DNA from: Stenotrophomonas sp. UBA2124
GTDB lineage: Bacteria; Pseudomonadota; Gammaproteobacteria; Xanthomonadales; Xanthomonadaceae
DNA length: 64,000 nucleotides
Direction: 5' to 3'
Assembly (NCBI GenBank): GCA_002329155.1
Contig: DCXY01000026.1
Coordinates: forward strand, 101,375-165,374
The position numbers were made by a program, and so were the translations under genes. The notes beneath the pieces were generated by a model. That model did no database searches. It saw only the letters and a program-made list of their open reading frames with translations, and was not told the DNA's origin. How positions within the stretch are numbered: position 1 is the first letter of the stretch; each line of letters starts with the position of its first letter. Positions 16,857 through 26,201 of this stretch are shown in pieces.

Positions 16857-18733
16857 CAGCGCCCCCGCAGGAACCAGCGGTCGATTTCAGCCAGAGAAAA
16901 GCGCGCCCAGGTGGGGCGGCCATGGTTGCATTGTCCCGAACGCTCGGTGATCTCCATGTCGCGCAGCAGGGCGTTCATTTCCGGCAGCGTCAGCCGGCGG
17001 TTGGCACGCACCGCGCCATGGCAGGCCATGGTGGAGAGCAGTTCGTCGCGGGCGCTGGCCACGCGGCGGCTCTGGCCATGCTCGCGCAGGTCGGTGAGCA
17101 CGTCACGCAGCAGGGCCTCGGGTTCGGCGTTGGCCAGCAACGCGGGAATGCTGCGCACATGCAGCGAGCCGGGGCCGGAACGGGTGATCTCGAAGCCCAG
17201 CTCGGCCAGCGTTGCCGCCTCGCGTTCGGCAGTATCGGCATCGCGCTCGCCCACCGCCAGGGTGATGGGCACCAGCAGCGGCTGCGCGTGCAGGCCGATG
17301 CCATCGTGTGCGTTCTTCAGGCGCTCGTAGCCGATGCGTTCGTGCGCGGCATGCATGTCCACCACGATCAGCCCTTCGGCGTTCTCGGCAAGAATGTAGA
17401 TGCCGTGCAGCTGCGCGACCGCATAGCCCAGCGGCGGCACACCACTGTCGCTGGCGGTCGATGGCAACGAAGTGCCGGCTTCACCGCCCACCTGCTGCAC
17501 CTGCCCCGCAGGCGCCGTGTACAGCGCCGCATAGGCCGAAGGCGCTTCAGCCACCTGCAGGCCCAGCGGCGATTGCCGTGCCTGCCAGTTGCCGCTGCCG
17601 CCACCGGCGCTGCCGGCAGGCCGTCCCAGCACATAACCACCGCCGTAGCCGCCTGTGGATGCCGCCTGCGGCATGCCGCCCGTTTCACCAGGCGCGCCCT
17701 GCGGCTGCCCCTGCCCGACCGCCGAGGCCTCCATGCCGGCGCGCGTTTCGGCCAGGGCATCCTTCAAGGTGCGGTAGACGAAATCATGGATCAGCCGCGA
17801 ATCGCGGAAGCGCACCTCGTGCTTGGCCGGGTGCACGTTCACGTCAACGCGCGAGGGATCCAGCTCCAGGAACAGCACATACGCCGGCTGGCGGCCGTGG
17901 TACAGCACATCGCCATAGGCCATCTTCACCGCATGGCTGACACTGCGGTCGCGCACCGAGCGGCCATTGACGTACAGATACTGCTGGTCGGCACTGGCAC
18001 GCGAATACTGCGGCTGGGCGATCCAGCCATGCAGGCGCAGGCCGGCGGCGCTGTGGTCCACGCGCAGGGCTTGGCGTGCGAAGTCATCGCCCAGCGTTTC
18101 GCCAAGCCGTGCATCCGAGTACAGGTCGCCAGGCTTGTAACGGCGCGAGGGCTTGCCGTTGTGCGAGACCCGCAGCTCCACATCCGGGCGCGCCAGCGCC
18201 AGCGAGCGCAGCCACTCTTCGATATGCCCCAGCTCGGTACGCTCGGCACGCAGGAACTTGCGCCGTGCCGGCACGTTGTAGAACAGCTCGCGCACTTCCA
18301 CGGTGGTGCCCGGCGCATGCGCGCGTGGTGCCACTTCGCCCAGCTTGCCGCCTTCGATCTGCAGCGCCGAACCATGCTCGTCCTGCGCACGGCGCGAGGC
18401 CATGGTGAAGCGGCTGACCGATGCGATGGACGGCAATGCCTCGCCACGGAAACCAAGCGTGGCCACCGATTCCAGATCGTCCAGACTGGCGATCTTGCTG
18501 GTGGCATGCCGCGACACCGCCAGCGGCAGCTGCTCGGCAGCGATGCCACCGCCGTTGTCACGGATGCGGATCAGGCGCACGCCGCCTTCTTCCAGATCAA
18601 TGTCAACGCGGGTGGCGCCTGCGTCCAGCGCGTTCTCCACCAGTTCCTTGACGACGGACGCGGGCCGCTCGACCACTTCGCCCGCGGCGATCTGGTTGAT
18701 CAGGATTTCCGGAAGCGGACGGATCGTGCTCAT
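16856..18733 (-). CDS. mutL: DNA mismatch repair protein MutL
   Basis: A 625-residue GHKL ATPase that links mismatch recognition by MutS to strand removal. The N-terminal ATPase domain has LINQIAAGEVVERPASVVKE and the DNGGGI and TLGFRGEALPSI motifs. A Gly/Ala/Gln-rich linker runs about 340-420. The C-terminal domain carries DMHAAHERIGYE near residue 457, matching the DxHA(x)2E(x)4E endonuclease motif, and CNHGRPT near the end. This suggests the nicking type of MutL, as expected where MutH/Dam-directed repair is absent. The start is ATG at 18733. Confidence 0.96.
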   Translation of the reverse strand: MSTIRPLPEILINQIAAGEVVERPASVVKELVENALDAGATRVDIDLEEGGVRLIRIRDNGGGIAAEQLPLAVSRHATSKIASLDDLESVATLGFRGEALPSIASVSRFTMASRRAQDEHGSALQIEGGKLGEVAPRAHAPGTTVEVRELFYNVPARRKFLRAERTELGHIEEWLRSLALARPDVELRVSHNGKPSRRYKPGDLYSDARLGETLGDDFARQALRVDHSAAGLRLHGWIAQPQYSRASADQQYLYVNGRSVRDRSVSHAVKMAYGDVLYHGRQPAYVLFLELDPSRVDVNVHPAKHEVRFRDSRLIHDFVYRTLKDALAETRAGMEASAVGQGQPQGAPGETGGMPQAASTGGYGGGYVLGRPAGSAGGGSGNWQARQSPLGLQVAEAPSAYAALYTAPAGQVQQVGGEAGTSLPSTASDSGVPPLGYAVAQLHGIYILAENAEGLIVVDMHAAHERIGYERLKNAHDGIGLHAQPLLVPITLAVGERDADTAEREAATLAELGFEITRSGPGSLHVRSIPALLANAEPEALLRDVLTDLREHGQSRRVASARDELLSTMACHGAVRANRRLTLPEMNALLRDMEITERSGQCNHGRPTWARFSLAEIDRWFLRGR

Positions 18734-18884
18734 GCGGCAGCCCCCGTGGGGAGCGGCGTGTGGGACAGGGCGACGGTGTCGGGGCGAATCAGAGAGGCAT
18801 CATGCATGCGCATGATGATAGCCGAGCCCGGCCACGTCGCCGTGCCGGGCCGGCAGTTGCATCGTCGGGTTCCGCGCCTGCGGC

Positions 18885-20543
18885 TTACTTGCTGCCGCCG
18901 GCCACGGTGCCTGCCGCTGCGTCCATTTCAGCCTGGGCGCGGGCGGCGAACAGGGTGCCCGGAGGTGGCTGGCGGCTGAAGAAGGTGTGCACGCCGTCGA
19001 GTACGGCACCGGCAATGCGGCGCTGGTAGGCCGGGTCGATCAGGCGGCGCTCTTCATCCGGGTTGGAGATGAACGCGGTTTCCACCAGCATGGCCGGCAT
19101 GTCCGAGGTGCGCAGCACCGCGAAATTGGCGCGCTCCAGGTTCGGCTTGTGGTTGTTGCCGATGCGCTTGAGCCCACCCAGCACATGCCCGGCAGCATCT
19201 TCGGACGCCTTCATGTAACCGCTCTGGGCCAGGTCCAGCAGCACGTTGGCCAAGGTGCCCTCGGTACGGTTCAGGCTGACGCCGCCAATCAGGTCGGCCG
19301 CGTTTTCCTTGTCCGCCAGCCAGCGCGCACGCTGCGAGGAGGCGCCCTTGGTGGAGAGCACATAGACCGACGAACCGGTGGCCGAACGGTTCTCGGCGGC
19401 ATCGGCATGGATCGAGATGAAGATGTCCGCCTTGGCCGCACGCGCACGCTGTGCACGCATCGGCAGCGGGATGAACACGTCGGTGTCGCGGGTGAGGTAG
19501 GCGCGCAGGCCCGGGGTGGCGTTGACCTGGCGTGCCAGTTCACGCGCAACCGCCAGGGTCACGTCCTTCTCGCGCTTGCCGGTGGGGCCGATGGCACCCG
19601 GGTCCTGGCCACCGTGTCCGGGGTCGATGGCAACCACCAGGTTGCGCATACCCGGCTGCATGCGGACGCGCGAGGCGTCGCTGGGCATCACCGGGCGCGG
19701 TGCCGGCGGCTCGGCGGCGGCCGGTGCGGGAGCTGCGGCAACCGAAGTGGCCGTAGCCGCCTGCTGCGGAGTGCCCTGCTGGCCATTGAGGATGGCCGCA
19801 GGCGAACGCGGCGTGGCAGGCACACCGGTGGCAATGGTGGTCGGAATACCCGCCACCGGGGTGACGGACGGACGATTGGATACGGCAACCTCCACCGGTG
19901 CACTCGGCTGCGGAGCCGGCTGGCTGGCAACGGCTGCGGCCGGCACGGACGCCGGGGCCTGCGACGGCATGGCGGCCTGGCGGCTGGCCGCTGCGGTCAG
20001 CGCAGCGGTGGCACGCGCCGCTTCAGCACGCGCCTCGGCACCGGTCTGCGCCGGGGCCGGTGCGGCAGCGGCGGGCACGGAGCCAGTAGTGGCAGCGGGG
20101 GCCGGTGCAGCAGCTACGGCAGCAGCCGGCGCACGCACCGGGCCTTCGCCCGGCCACTCGATGGACAAGGTGGAGTTGGCGCCCTGCCCCTGCATCTGCG
20201 GCTTGAACGCGGCCACCGATTCGGCCAGGTCGAACACCACGCGGAAGGTGCCCGGGGCCGGGTTGCCGGTACGCACGGCCGTCACCACCCCGGCAGCGGC
20301 AGGCAGCTTCAGCCCGCGAGCGGCGGTGGAATCAGGAAAGTCCACGACCAGCCGGTTGGGGCCGGACAGGCTCAGGGTCTTGTAGCTGCCGCCACCACCG
20401 AGCTGGATTTCGGCGCGGGTACCGGTGGCGCCAGCGTTGATGCTGACCCCACGGATTTCCCCCGCCCAGGCGGTGGCGCTGGCCGCCAGGCAGAGCCCGG
20501 CGACGGCAACAGAGAGTGCGAACTGGCGGCTTCCCGAAGTCAT
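18885..20543 (-). CDS. amiC: N-acetylmuramoyl-L-alanine amidase with AMIN domain
   Basis: A 552-residue periplasmic zinc amidase that removes stem peptides from septal peptidoglycan during cell separation. A signal peptide (LSVAVAGLCLAASATAWA) is followed by an AMIN domain (about 30-125, IRGVSINAGATGTRAEIQLG). A long Ala/Pro/Val-rich linker spans about 130-300. The Amidase_3 domain (about 305-525) carries the metal ligands in AIDPGHGGQDPGA, FISIHADA and LVETAFISNPDEE. ATG at 20543 is used; a TTG four codons earlier is also possible. AmiC-type enzymes are normally activated by EnvC/NlpD-like proteins, not encoded here. Confidence 0.93.
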   Translation of the reverse strand: MTSGSRQFALSVAVAGLCLAASATAWAGEIRGVSINAGATGTRAEIQLGGGGSYKTLSLSGPNRLVVDFPDSTAARGLKLPAAAGVVTAVRTGNPAPGTFRVVFDLAESVAAFKPQMQGQGANSTLSIEWPGEGPVRAPAAAVAAAPAPAATTGSVPAAAAPAPAQTGAEARAEAARATAALTAAASRQAAMPSQAPASVPAAAVASQPAPQPSAPVEVAVSNRPSVTPVAGIPTTIATGVPATPRSPAAILNGQQGTPQQAATATSVAAAPAPAAAEPPAPRPVMPSDASRVRMQPGMRNLVVAIDPGHGGQDPGAIGPTGKREKDVTLAVARELARQVNATPGLRAYLTRDTDVFIPLPMRAQRARAAKADIFISIHADAAENRSATGSSVYVLSTKGASSQRARWLADKENAADLIGGVSLNRTEGTLANVLLDLAQSGYMKASEDAAGHVLGGLKRIGNNHKPNLERANFAVLRTSDMPAMLVETAFISNPDEERRLIDPAYQRRIAGAVLDGVHTFFSRQPPPGTLFAARAQAEMDAAAGTVAGGSK

Positions 20544-20623
20544 GAGCGGATTCAATCACCGGATTTCGGTAATTGCAACATTTTTTCCCTTAATAATCCG
20601 CAACCTGCCATGCCTTCCTGCTG

Positions 20624-21112
20624 TCAGGAAACAGGAAGGCCCTGCAAGTGGCCACTTTGCGCCAGCCGCTGAACCCATTCATTTCCCACAGCGCTATGCG
20701 ACGTGAGCCGGGCCCGGCGCCCTTGGCCCTCGATGGCCAGCGCCACCACGAGGTCCACCGGCGGCAATGCGCCGGCGCCACGTTCGGGCCATTCGACCAG
20801 CCACAGGTCGGCGGCACCCTCGTCCAGCCCCAGGAAATCCAGCTCGCCGGCACTGCCAATCCGGTACAGGTCCAGGTGCCAGGCCTCGCCGCCGGGCAAT
20901 GGGTAACGCTCGACCAGGGTGTAGGTGGGGCTGCGGATGGCGCCCTGCACGCCCAGCGCGCGCAGCAACGCACGGGCCAGGGTGGATTTGCCGGCACCCA
21001 GGTCACCCTGCAGGTGCACCACGGCCTGCCTGGGGCGGGTATCAGCCAGCGCCGCACCGAGCAGGTCGGTGCTTTCCGGCTGCGGAAGCATCAGTTCGAT
21101 CATGCCCGCCAT
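20624..21112 (-). CDS. tsaE: tRNA threonylcarbamoyladenosine biosynthesis ATPase TsaE
   Basis: A 162-residue P-loop protein that drives the TsaB-TsaD complex in making t6A37 of ANN-decoding tRNAs. The Walker A motif is GDLGAGKSTLARALL (about 36-50); also present are SPTYTLVERYP, the conserved HLDLYRI and a WPERG segment. The ATG at 21112 overlaps the nnr stop (TAATG); a second in-frame ATG at 21103 would give MIELMLP and is about equally plausible. Length and motif spacing are normal. Confidence 0.95.
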   Translation of the reverse strand: MAGMIELMLPQPESTDLLGAALADTRPRQAVVHLQGDLGAGKSTLARALLRALGVQGAIRSPTYTLVERYPLPGGEAWHLDLYRIGSAGELDFLGLDEGAADLWLVEWPERGAGALPPVDLVVALAIEGQGRRARLTSHSAVGNEWVQRLAQSGHLQGLPVS

Positions 21113-22584
21113 TATGGATTGGACAGTGCACGCAGGTGTGGCAGCAGATCGCGCGGCAACAGCCCGCGCTCACCTTCGGCCGCCGCCGCATCGCCGGCCA
21201 GACCATGCAGCAGTGCACCGCTGCTGGCGGCATCAAACAGTGACAGCCCCTGCGCGCAGAGCGCGGCAATAGTGCCGGTCAGCAGGTCGCCCATGCCGCC
21301 TACCGCCATGCCGGGGTTGCCTGCGGCGATCACGCGCGGCAGATGCCCGGGGGCTGCCACGACGGTACCAGCCCCCTTCAGCACCACCACCGACTGGAAG
21401 CGTTGCACCAGCGCCTGGGCGGCGGCGTAGCGGTCGCGCTGGATGCTGGCGGTATCGGTACCCAGCAGGCGCGCGGCTTCGCCCGGGTGTGGAGTGAGGA
21501 TGGCGTTGCTCAGTGGCCGTGGTGCGGTGGCGAGCAGATTGAGCGCGTCGGCATCGACCACCAGTGGCTTGTCGCCGGCAAGCGCCAGCGACCACAGCGC
21601 GCGTGCCCAGTCGTCCTGGCCAAGGCCCGGCCCCAGTGCGATCACGCTGGCGCGCTCCAGCAACGGTGTCCACTCGGCGGCATCTTCCACCGCATGCGGC
21701 ATGGCCTCCGGGCAGCGCGTGAGCAGCGGTGCCACATGCGCGGTGCGTGTGGCCACGCTGACCAGCCCCGCGCCGCTGCGCAGCGCAGCCTCGGTGGCAA
21801 GCATCACCGCACCACCGCTGCCAAGGTTTCCGCCCACGCACAGCACATGGCCGTTCTCGCCCTTGTGGGTATTGATGCGCCGCCTGGGCAACTGCCGGGC
21901 CAGCACCGGTTGCACCCAGCGCACGCCACTGGCGGCCACACCGTCGAACGCCACCGCAGGCACTTCAAGATCAGCCAGCAGGCGCTGCCCTGCGCATTCC
22001 AGCGCCGCGCCGGTATGCAGGCCAAGGTGCGGCACGATGAACTGCAGCACGCGCTCGGCACGCACCGCCGCGCCCGGCACATGGCCACTGCGTGCGTCCA
22101 CCCCGCTGGGCACATCCAGCGCGAACACCGGCGCGCCGGCATGGTTGATGGCGGCGATCAGCGCCGCATCGGCCGCATCCGGCTCGCGCGACAGGCCGAT
22201 GCCGAACAGCGCATCGACAATGAGGTCGGCCTGCTGCAGGCAATCCTGCGACAGCTCTACGTGGCCACCAATGGCCAGGTAGTCGGTACATGCCTGCTGC
22301 GCCAGCGGCGTGCGCGGCGCGGCGTCCTCCAGGTGCAGTACACAGACGCTTCGCCCCGATTGCCGGGCGAAGCGCGCCAGCACGTAGCCGTCGCCGCCGT
22401 TGTTGCCCGGCCCGCAGACCACCACGATGCGCCGCGCCTGCGGCCAGTGCTGCAGCACGCACCGCCAGCCCGCCTGGCCGGCGCGCTGCATCAGCAGGTA
22501 GCCATCGCCGCCCAGCGCGGCGGTTGCCTGCACGTCGATGCGGCGCGCGGCTTCGGTATCGAACAGTTCGACGGGTTCTGACAT
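21112..22584 (-). CDS. nnr: Bifunctional NAD(P)H-hydrate epimerase / ADP-dependent NAD(P)H-hydrate dehydratase
   Basis: A 490-residue repair enzyme for hydrated NAD(P)H. The N-terminal epimerase domain (about 1-215) shows the YjeF_N motif VVCGPGNNGGDGYVLAR and a DALFGIGLSR segment. The C-terminal ribokinase-like dehydratase domain (about 225-490) shows NTHKGENGHVLCVGGN, LTPHPGEAARLL, KGAGTVVAAP and the catalytic NPGMAVGGMGDLLTG. The start ATG at 22584 (MSEPVELFDT) is chosen over an upstream in-frame start that would run across queG. It is divergent from queG with only 23 bp between start codons. Confidence 0.95.
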   Translation of the reverse strand: MSEPVELFDTEAARRIDVQATAALGGDGYLLMQRAGQAGWRCVLQHWPQARRIVVVCGPGNNGGDGYVLARFARQSGRSVCVLHLEDAAPRTPLAQQACTDYLAIGGHVELSQDCLQQADLIVDALFGIGLSREPDAADAALIAAINHAGAPVFALDVPSGVDARSGHVPGAAVRAERVLQFIVPHLGLHTGAALECAGQRLLADLEVPAVAFDGVAASGVRWVQPVLARQLPRRRINTHKGENGHVLCVGGNLGSGGAVMLATEAALRSGAGLVSVATRTAHVAPLLTRCPEAMPHAVEDAAEWTPLLERASVIALGPGLGQDDWARALWSLALAGDKPLVVDADALNLLATAPRPLSNAILTPHPGEAARLLGTDTASIQRDRYAAAQALVQRFQSVVVLKGAGTVVAAPGHLPRVIAAGNPGMAVGGMGDLLTGTIAALCAQGLSLFDAASSGALLHGLAGDAAAAEGERGLLPRDLLPHLRALSNP

Positions 22585-22607
22585 GGCTTGGATTCTATAC
22601 TTGTGCC

Positions 22608-23720
22608 ATGTCCCACGCCGTTGCCACCGCCGATACCGCCCACTTGGCACAGCTCTCATTGCGTATCCGGCAGCTGGCGCGCGAGGCAGGCTTCCAACGC
22701 TGCGGCGTGAGCGACATCGCCCTGAAGGAGGACGAGGCGCACCTGGCCGACTGGCTGGGCAAGGGCCTGTACGGCACCATGGAGTGGATGGCCCGCCATG
22801 GCAGCCTGCGCGCCCGCCCCCATGAACTGCTGCCCGGTACTGTGCGGGTGATCTCGGTGGGGCTGGACTACGGCCACAAGGACGATGCCGAAGCCTGGGC
22901 CACGCTGGAAGATGGCGAGCGAGCCTACGTGGCCCGCTACGCGCTGGGCCGCGACTACCACAAGCTCATGCGCAACCGGCTGCAGAAGCTGGCCGAGCGC
23001 GTGGCCAGCGAGATCGGCCCGTTCGGCTACCGGGTATTCGTCGATTCGGCCCCGGTGCTGGAGCGCGCGTTGGCGCGCAACGCCGGCCTGGGCTGGATAG
23101 GCAAGCACACCTGCCTGATCGACCGCGACGGTGGCTCGTGGTTCTTCCTCGGCGAAATCTATGTTGACCTGCCGTTGCCGGTGGACGCGCCCGCCACCGC
23201 CCACTGCGGCACCTGCACACGCTGCATCGATGTCTGCCCCACCGCCGCCATCATTGCGCCGCACCGGCTGGATGCGCGCCGCTGCATCTCCTACCTGACC
23301 ATCGAGCACGAAGGCGCCATTCCGCTGGAAATGCGCCCGCTGATGGGCAACCGCATCTATGGCTGCGATGACTGCCAACTGGTCTGCCCGTGGAACAAGT
23401 TCGCGCGCCGCACCGACGAGCCTGACTTCCGCGCGCGCAACAACCTGGACACGGCCACCCTGCCCGAGCTGTTCGCGTGGGAGGAAGACGAATTCCTGCG
23501 CCGCACCGAAGGCAGTCCCATCCGCCGCAGCGGCCACGAACGCTGGCTGCGCAACATCGCCGTGGCACTGGGCAACGCCGCGCCATCTCCGGCCACGCAG
23601 CAGGCACTGCACAGCCGCATCGAACACCCGTCCGCGCTGGTGCGCGAGCATGTGCAATGGGCGCTACAGCGCCACGGGGAGATGCACAACGAGATGAATG
23701 ACGAAGGCACGCGCGCATGA
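22608..23720 (+). CDS. queG: Epoxyqueuosine reductase QueG
   Basis: A 370-residue cobalamin- and iron-sulfur-dependent enzyme that converts epoxyqueuosine-34 to queuosine in tRNA. Two 4Fe-4S motifs are visible: CGTCTRCIDVCP (about 205-216) and CDDCQLVCPWN (about 253-263). The N-terminal cobalamin-binding region contains GYRVFVDSAPVLERALA and GLGWIGKHTCLI. A HEAT-like C-terminus follows. ATG at 22608 is selected; the longer frame upstream overlaps the divergent nnr gene. Its promoter must lie within the start of nnr, since the spacer is only 23 bp. Confidence 0.95.
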   Translation: MSHAVATADTAHLAQLSLRIRQLAREAGFQRCGVSDIALKEDEAHLADWLGKGLYGTMEWMARHGSLRARPHELLPGTVRVISVGLDYGHKDDAEAWATLEDGERAYVARYALGRDYHKLMRNRLQKLAERVASEIGPFGYRVFVDSAPVLERALARNAGLGWIGKHTCLIDRDGGSWFFLGEIYVDLPLPVDAPATAHCGTCTRCIDVCPTAAIIAPHRLDARRCISYLTIEHEGAIPLEMRPLMGNRIYGCDDCQLVCPWNKFARRTDEPDFRARNNLDTATLPELFAWEEDEFLRRTEGSPIRRSGHERWLRNIAVALGNAAPSPATQQALHSRIEHPSALVREHVQWALQRHGEMHNEMNDEGTRA

Positions 23721-23779
23721 GGCGCAACTTCATTCCGTGCGACCATGGCCGCCCGCACCACCGCCGCAACCGCTGAACC

Positions 23780-25138
23780 ATGGACCGCAGTGCCGACATC
23801 CTCACCCCTGCCCAGCTCAACACGCTGGCGCGCGATCTGCTGGAAAGCGCGTTCCCGCTGGTGTGGGTGGAGGCCGAACTGGGCAATGTCAGCCGCCCGG
23901 CATCCGGGCACCTGTACTTCACCCTGAAGGACGCACGTGCGCAGGTTCGCGCGGCCATGTTCAAGCCCAAGAGCCAGTGGCTGAAGTTCGTGCCGCGCGA
24001 AGGCATGCGCGTGCTGGTGCGTGGCCGCCTGACCCTGTATGAGGCACGCGGTGATTACCAGCTCATCCTCGACCATATGGAAGAGGCCGGCGAAGGCGCC
24101 CTGCGCCGCGCCTACGAGGAGCTGAAGGCAAGGCTCGACGCCGAAGGCCTGTTCGACCCCGCGCGCAAACGCGCCCTGCCCGCCCATGTGCAGCGGCTGG
24201 CGGTGATCACCTCGCCCAGCGGTGCCGCCGTGCGCGACGTGCTGAGCGTGCTGTCGCGCCGCTTCCCGCTGCTTGAGGTGGAATTGCTGCCGGCACTGGT
24301 ACAGGGCGACACCGCTGCCGTACAGATCACCTCCCTCCTGCGCCGCGCCGACGCCAGTGGCCGCTATGACGTGATCCTGCTGACCCGTGGCGGTGGCTCA
24401 CTGGAAGACCTGTGGGCGTTCAATGACGAGCAGCTGGCACGTGCCATCGCCGCCAGCAACACACCGGTGGTGTCGGCCGTGGGCCACGAGACCGATTTCA
24501 GCCTGTCCGATTTCGCTGCCGACCTGCGCGCGCCCACGCCCTCGGTCGCCGCCGAGCTGCTGGTGCCCGACCAGCGCGACCTCGCGCTGCGCCTGCGCCG
24601 CCTGCAGCAGCGCCTGACCCAACTGCAGACGCATGCGCTGGGCCAGGCCATGCAGCGCACCGACCGTGCCGCGCTGCGCCTGCAGGCACACAGCCCGCAG
24701 TCGCGGCTCGCATTGCTGCGGCACCGGCAGGAAGCTGCCTTCGCGCGCCTGCAGGCCAACTGGCAGCAGCGGCAGGAGCGCCGCCATGCACGCCTGCGTC
24801 ATGCCGCAGTGGTACTGCGTGGCGCGCAGCCGCAGCGTCAGCTGGACGTGCTGCGCGAACGACTCGCCTCACTCGCACCCCGCCCGCAGGCCGCCATGGC
24901 CCGCCAGCTGCAGCGTGATGCCCTGCGCCTGCGCGGCATCGCGCGCTCGCTGGAAGCGGTGAGCCCGCTGGCCACCGTGGCACGCGGCTACGCCATCCTC
25001 ACCCGCGCCGACGACGGCAGCCTGGTCCGCAGCAGCCAGCAGGTACAGCAGGGCGACCAGCTGCAGGCACGGCTGGCCGAAGGCCACCTGCAGCTGCGGG
25101 TGGAGTCGATACCGGACAAGGGCAACGGCTCGTCCTGA
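23780..25138 (+). CDS. xseA: Exodeoxyribonuclease VII large subunit
   Basis: A 452-residue nuclease subunit. The N-terminal OB domain (about 8-105) reads SAFPLVWVEAELGNVSRPAS and GHLYFTLKD. The catalytic region includes ITSPSGAAVRDVLSVLSRRFP, LTRGGGSLEDLWAFNDE and the VSAVGHETDFSLSDFAADLR block. A long helical/coiled segment (about 275-410) and a C-terminal SPLATVARGYAIL follow. With XseB it degrades single-stranded DNA. It starts 59 bp after queG, so co-transcription is possible; a strong terminator follows at 25163-25198. Confidence 0.96.
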   Translation: MDRSADILTPAQLNTLARDLLESAFPLVWVEAELGNVSRPASGHLYFTLKDARAQVRAAMFKPKSQWLKFVPREGMRVLVRGRLTLYEARGDYQLILDHMEEAGEGALRRAYEELKARLDAEGLFDPARKRALPAHVQRLAVITSPSGAAVRDVLSVLSRRFPLLEVELLPALVQGDTAAVQITSLLRRADASGRYDVILLTRGGGSLEDLWAFNDEQLARAIAASNTPVVSAVGHETDFSLSDFAADLRAPTPSVAAELLVPDQRDLALRLRRLQQRLTQLQTHALGQAMQRTDRAALRLQAHSPQSRLALLRHRQEAAFARLQANWQQRQERRHARLRHAAVVLRGAQPQRQLDVLRERLASLAPRPQAAMARQLQRDALRLRGIARSLEAVSPLATVARGYAILTRADDGSLVRSSQQVQQGDQLQARLAEGHLQLRVESIPDKGNGSS

Positions 25139-25162
25139 TCCCGCCCCCATGAAACCTGCCCC

Positions 25163-25198
25163 ATGAAAAACGCCGGCCACAACGCCGGCGTTTTTCAT
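25163..25198. terminator. Bidirectional rho-independent terminator
   Basis: A perfect 15-bp inverted repeat (ATGAAAAACGCCGGC paired with GCCGGCGTTTTTCAT) with a 6-base loop. A-run and T-run on the two sides let it work for xseA (plus) and for the convergent M48 protease gene (minus). Confidence 0.93.
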
Positions 25199-25217
25199 TC
25201 GCAGGCATGCGCCCGGC

Positions 25218-26135
25218 TTACTGCCGCTGCGCGCCACCTTCGGTGCAGAACCGCTTTCGGTACTCCATCGCCTTGGGCATCAGCGCCTGCAGGTTCTGGA
25301 TGCGGGTGCCGGGGTTCGGGTGGGTGGACGAGAACTCCGGCGGCGCCTGACCCCCACTGGCCTGGCTCATGCGCTGCCACAGCGGGATCGCCTCTTCCGG
25401 GTTGAAGCAGGCGGCCGCCGCCAGCATCAGGCCCACTTCATCGGCCTGGGTTTCATGGCTGCGCGCATACGGCAGCAGGTAGCCGTAGCCCATGGCCGAC
25501 ATCATCATCTGCTGCTGTTGCGGGTCCAGCCCGCCCGCCGCGCCGGCCATCTGGCCGATCTGGGTCAGCTTCTGCTGGGCCATGCGCTGGGCACCGTGGC
25601 GCAGCAGCGCGTGGGCGATTTCATGGCCCATCACCACGGCCACCGCGTCGGCGTTCTGCGCCACCGGAATCAGCCCGGTATACACCGCCATCTTGCCGCC
25701 CGGCAGGCAGAACGCATTGGCCTCGTCGGACTGGATGACATTCACTTCCCAGTCGAAATCACGCGCGAAGTGCTGCGCCTGCATGCCGTGCTCCTGCGCC
25801 AGCGAGGTCTCCACCACATCCACCTTGGAGATCAGCCGCTGGGCAATGCCACGCACCTGCTGGGCAATCTGCGAATTGGGGTCCACCGGGCGCTCCTGCG
25901 ACAGGATCTCCTGGTAGGCCTGCAGGCCCAGCGCCTTTTCTTCCTCGGCATCAAGTGAGCTGTCGATCAGCACCTTCTCGCCGGTATACGGGTCCACCGA
26001 GCGGTTGCTGAAGTAGTAGCAGCCGCCATAGACGGCAAAGCCCAGCAGGATGAGCCAGCGGATGTTGCCGAACATTCCGCCACCGCGGCGGCGCGGACCG
26101 CCCGCATTCTGGTTACCGAAAGGGTCTTGTCGCAT
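25218..26135 (-). CDS. M48-family zinc metalloprotease, membrane-anchored
   Basis: A 305-residue protein. A Gly/Arg-rich N-terminus is followed by one membrane segment (about 24-42, IRWLILLGFAVYGGCYYF). The catalytic domain has the HEIAH zinc motif at residues 171-175 and a third-ligand region HETQAD at about 227-232. EANAFCLPGGKMAVYTGLI is typical of the LoiP/BepA/Oma1-type M48 group. Such proteins act in envelope protein quality control; that role is inferred. It lies 66 bp after the SUMF1-type lipoprotein gene and could share its transcript. Confidence 0.9.
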   Translation of the reverse strand: MRQDPFGNQNAGGPRRRGGGMFGNIRWLILLGFAVYGGCYYFSNRSVDPYTGEKVLIDSSLDAEEEKALGLQAYQEILSQERPVDPNSQIAQQVRGIAQRLISKVDVVETSLAQEHGMQAQHFARDFDWEVNVIQSDEANAFCLPGGKMAVYTGLIPVAQNADAVAVVMGHEIAHALLRHGAQRMAQQKLTQIGQMAGAAGGLDPQQQQMMMSAMGYGYLLPYARSHETQADEVGLMLAAAACFNPEEAIPLWQRMSQASGGQAPPEFSSTHPNPGTRIQNLQALMPKAMEYRKRFCTEGGAQRQ

Positions 26136-26201
26136 GGTGGGTTTCCGTCTGGTCCAGGGTGGCCGGGGCCGATGGTAACGCGCCCGGGTGCATGAGCAAG
26201 A

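Noticed and set aside
22290..22607. In-frame N-terminal extension of QueG
   Set aside because: Lies antisense over the start of nnr and has no family similarity; QueG starts normally at 22608.
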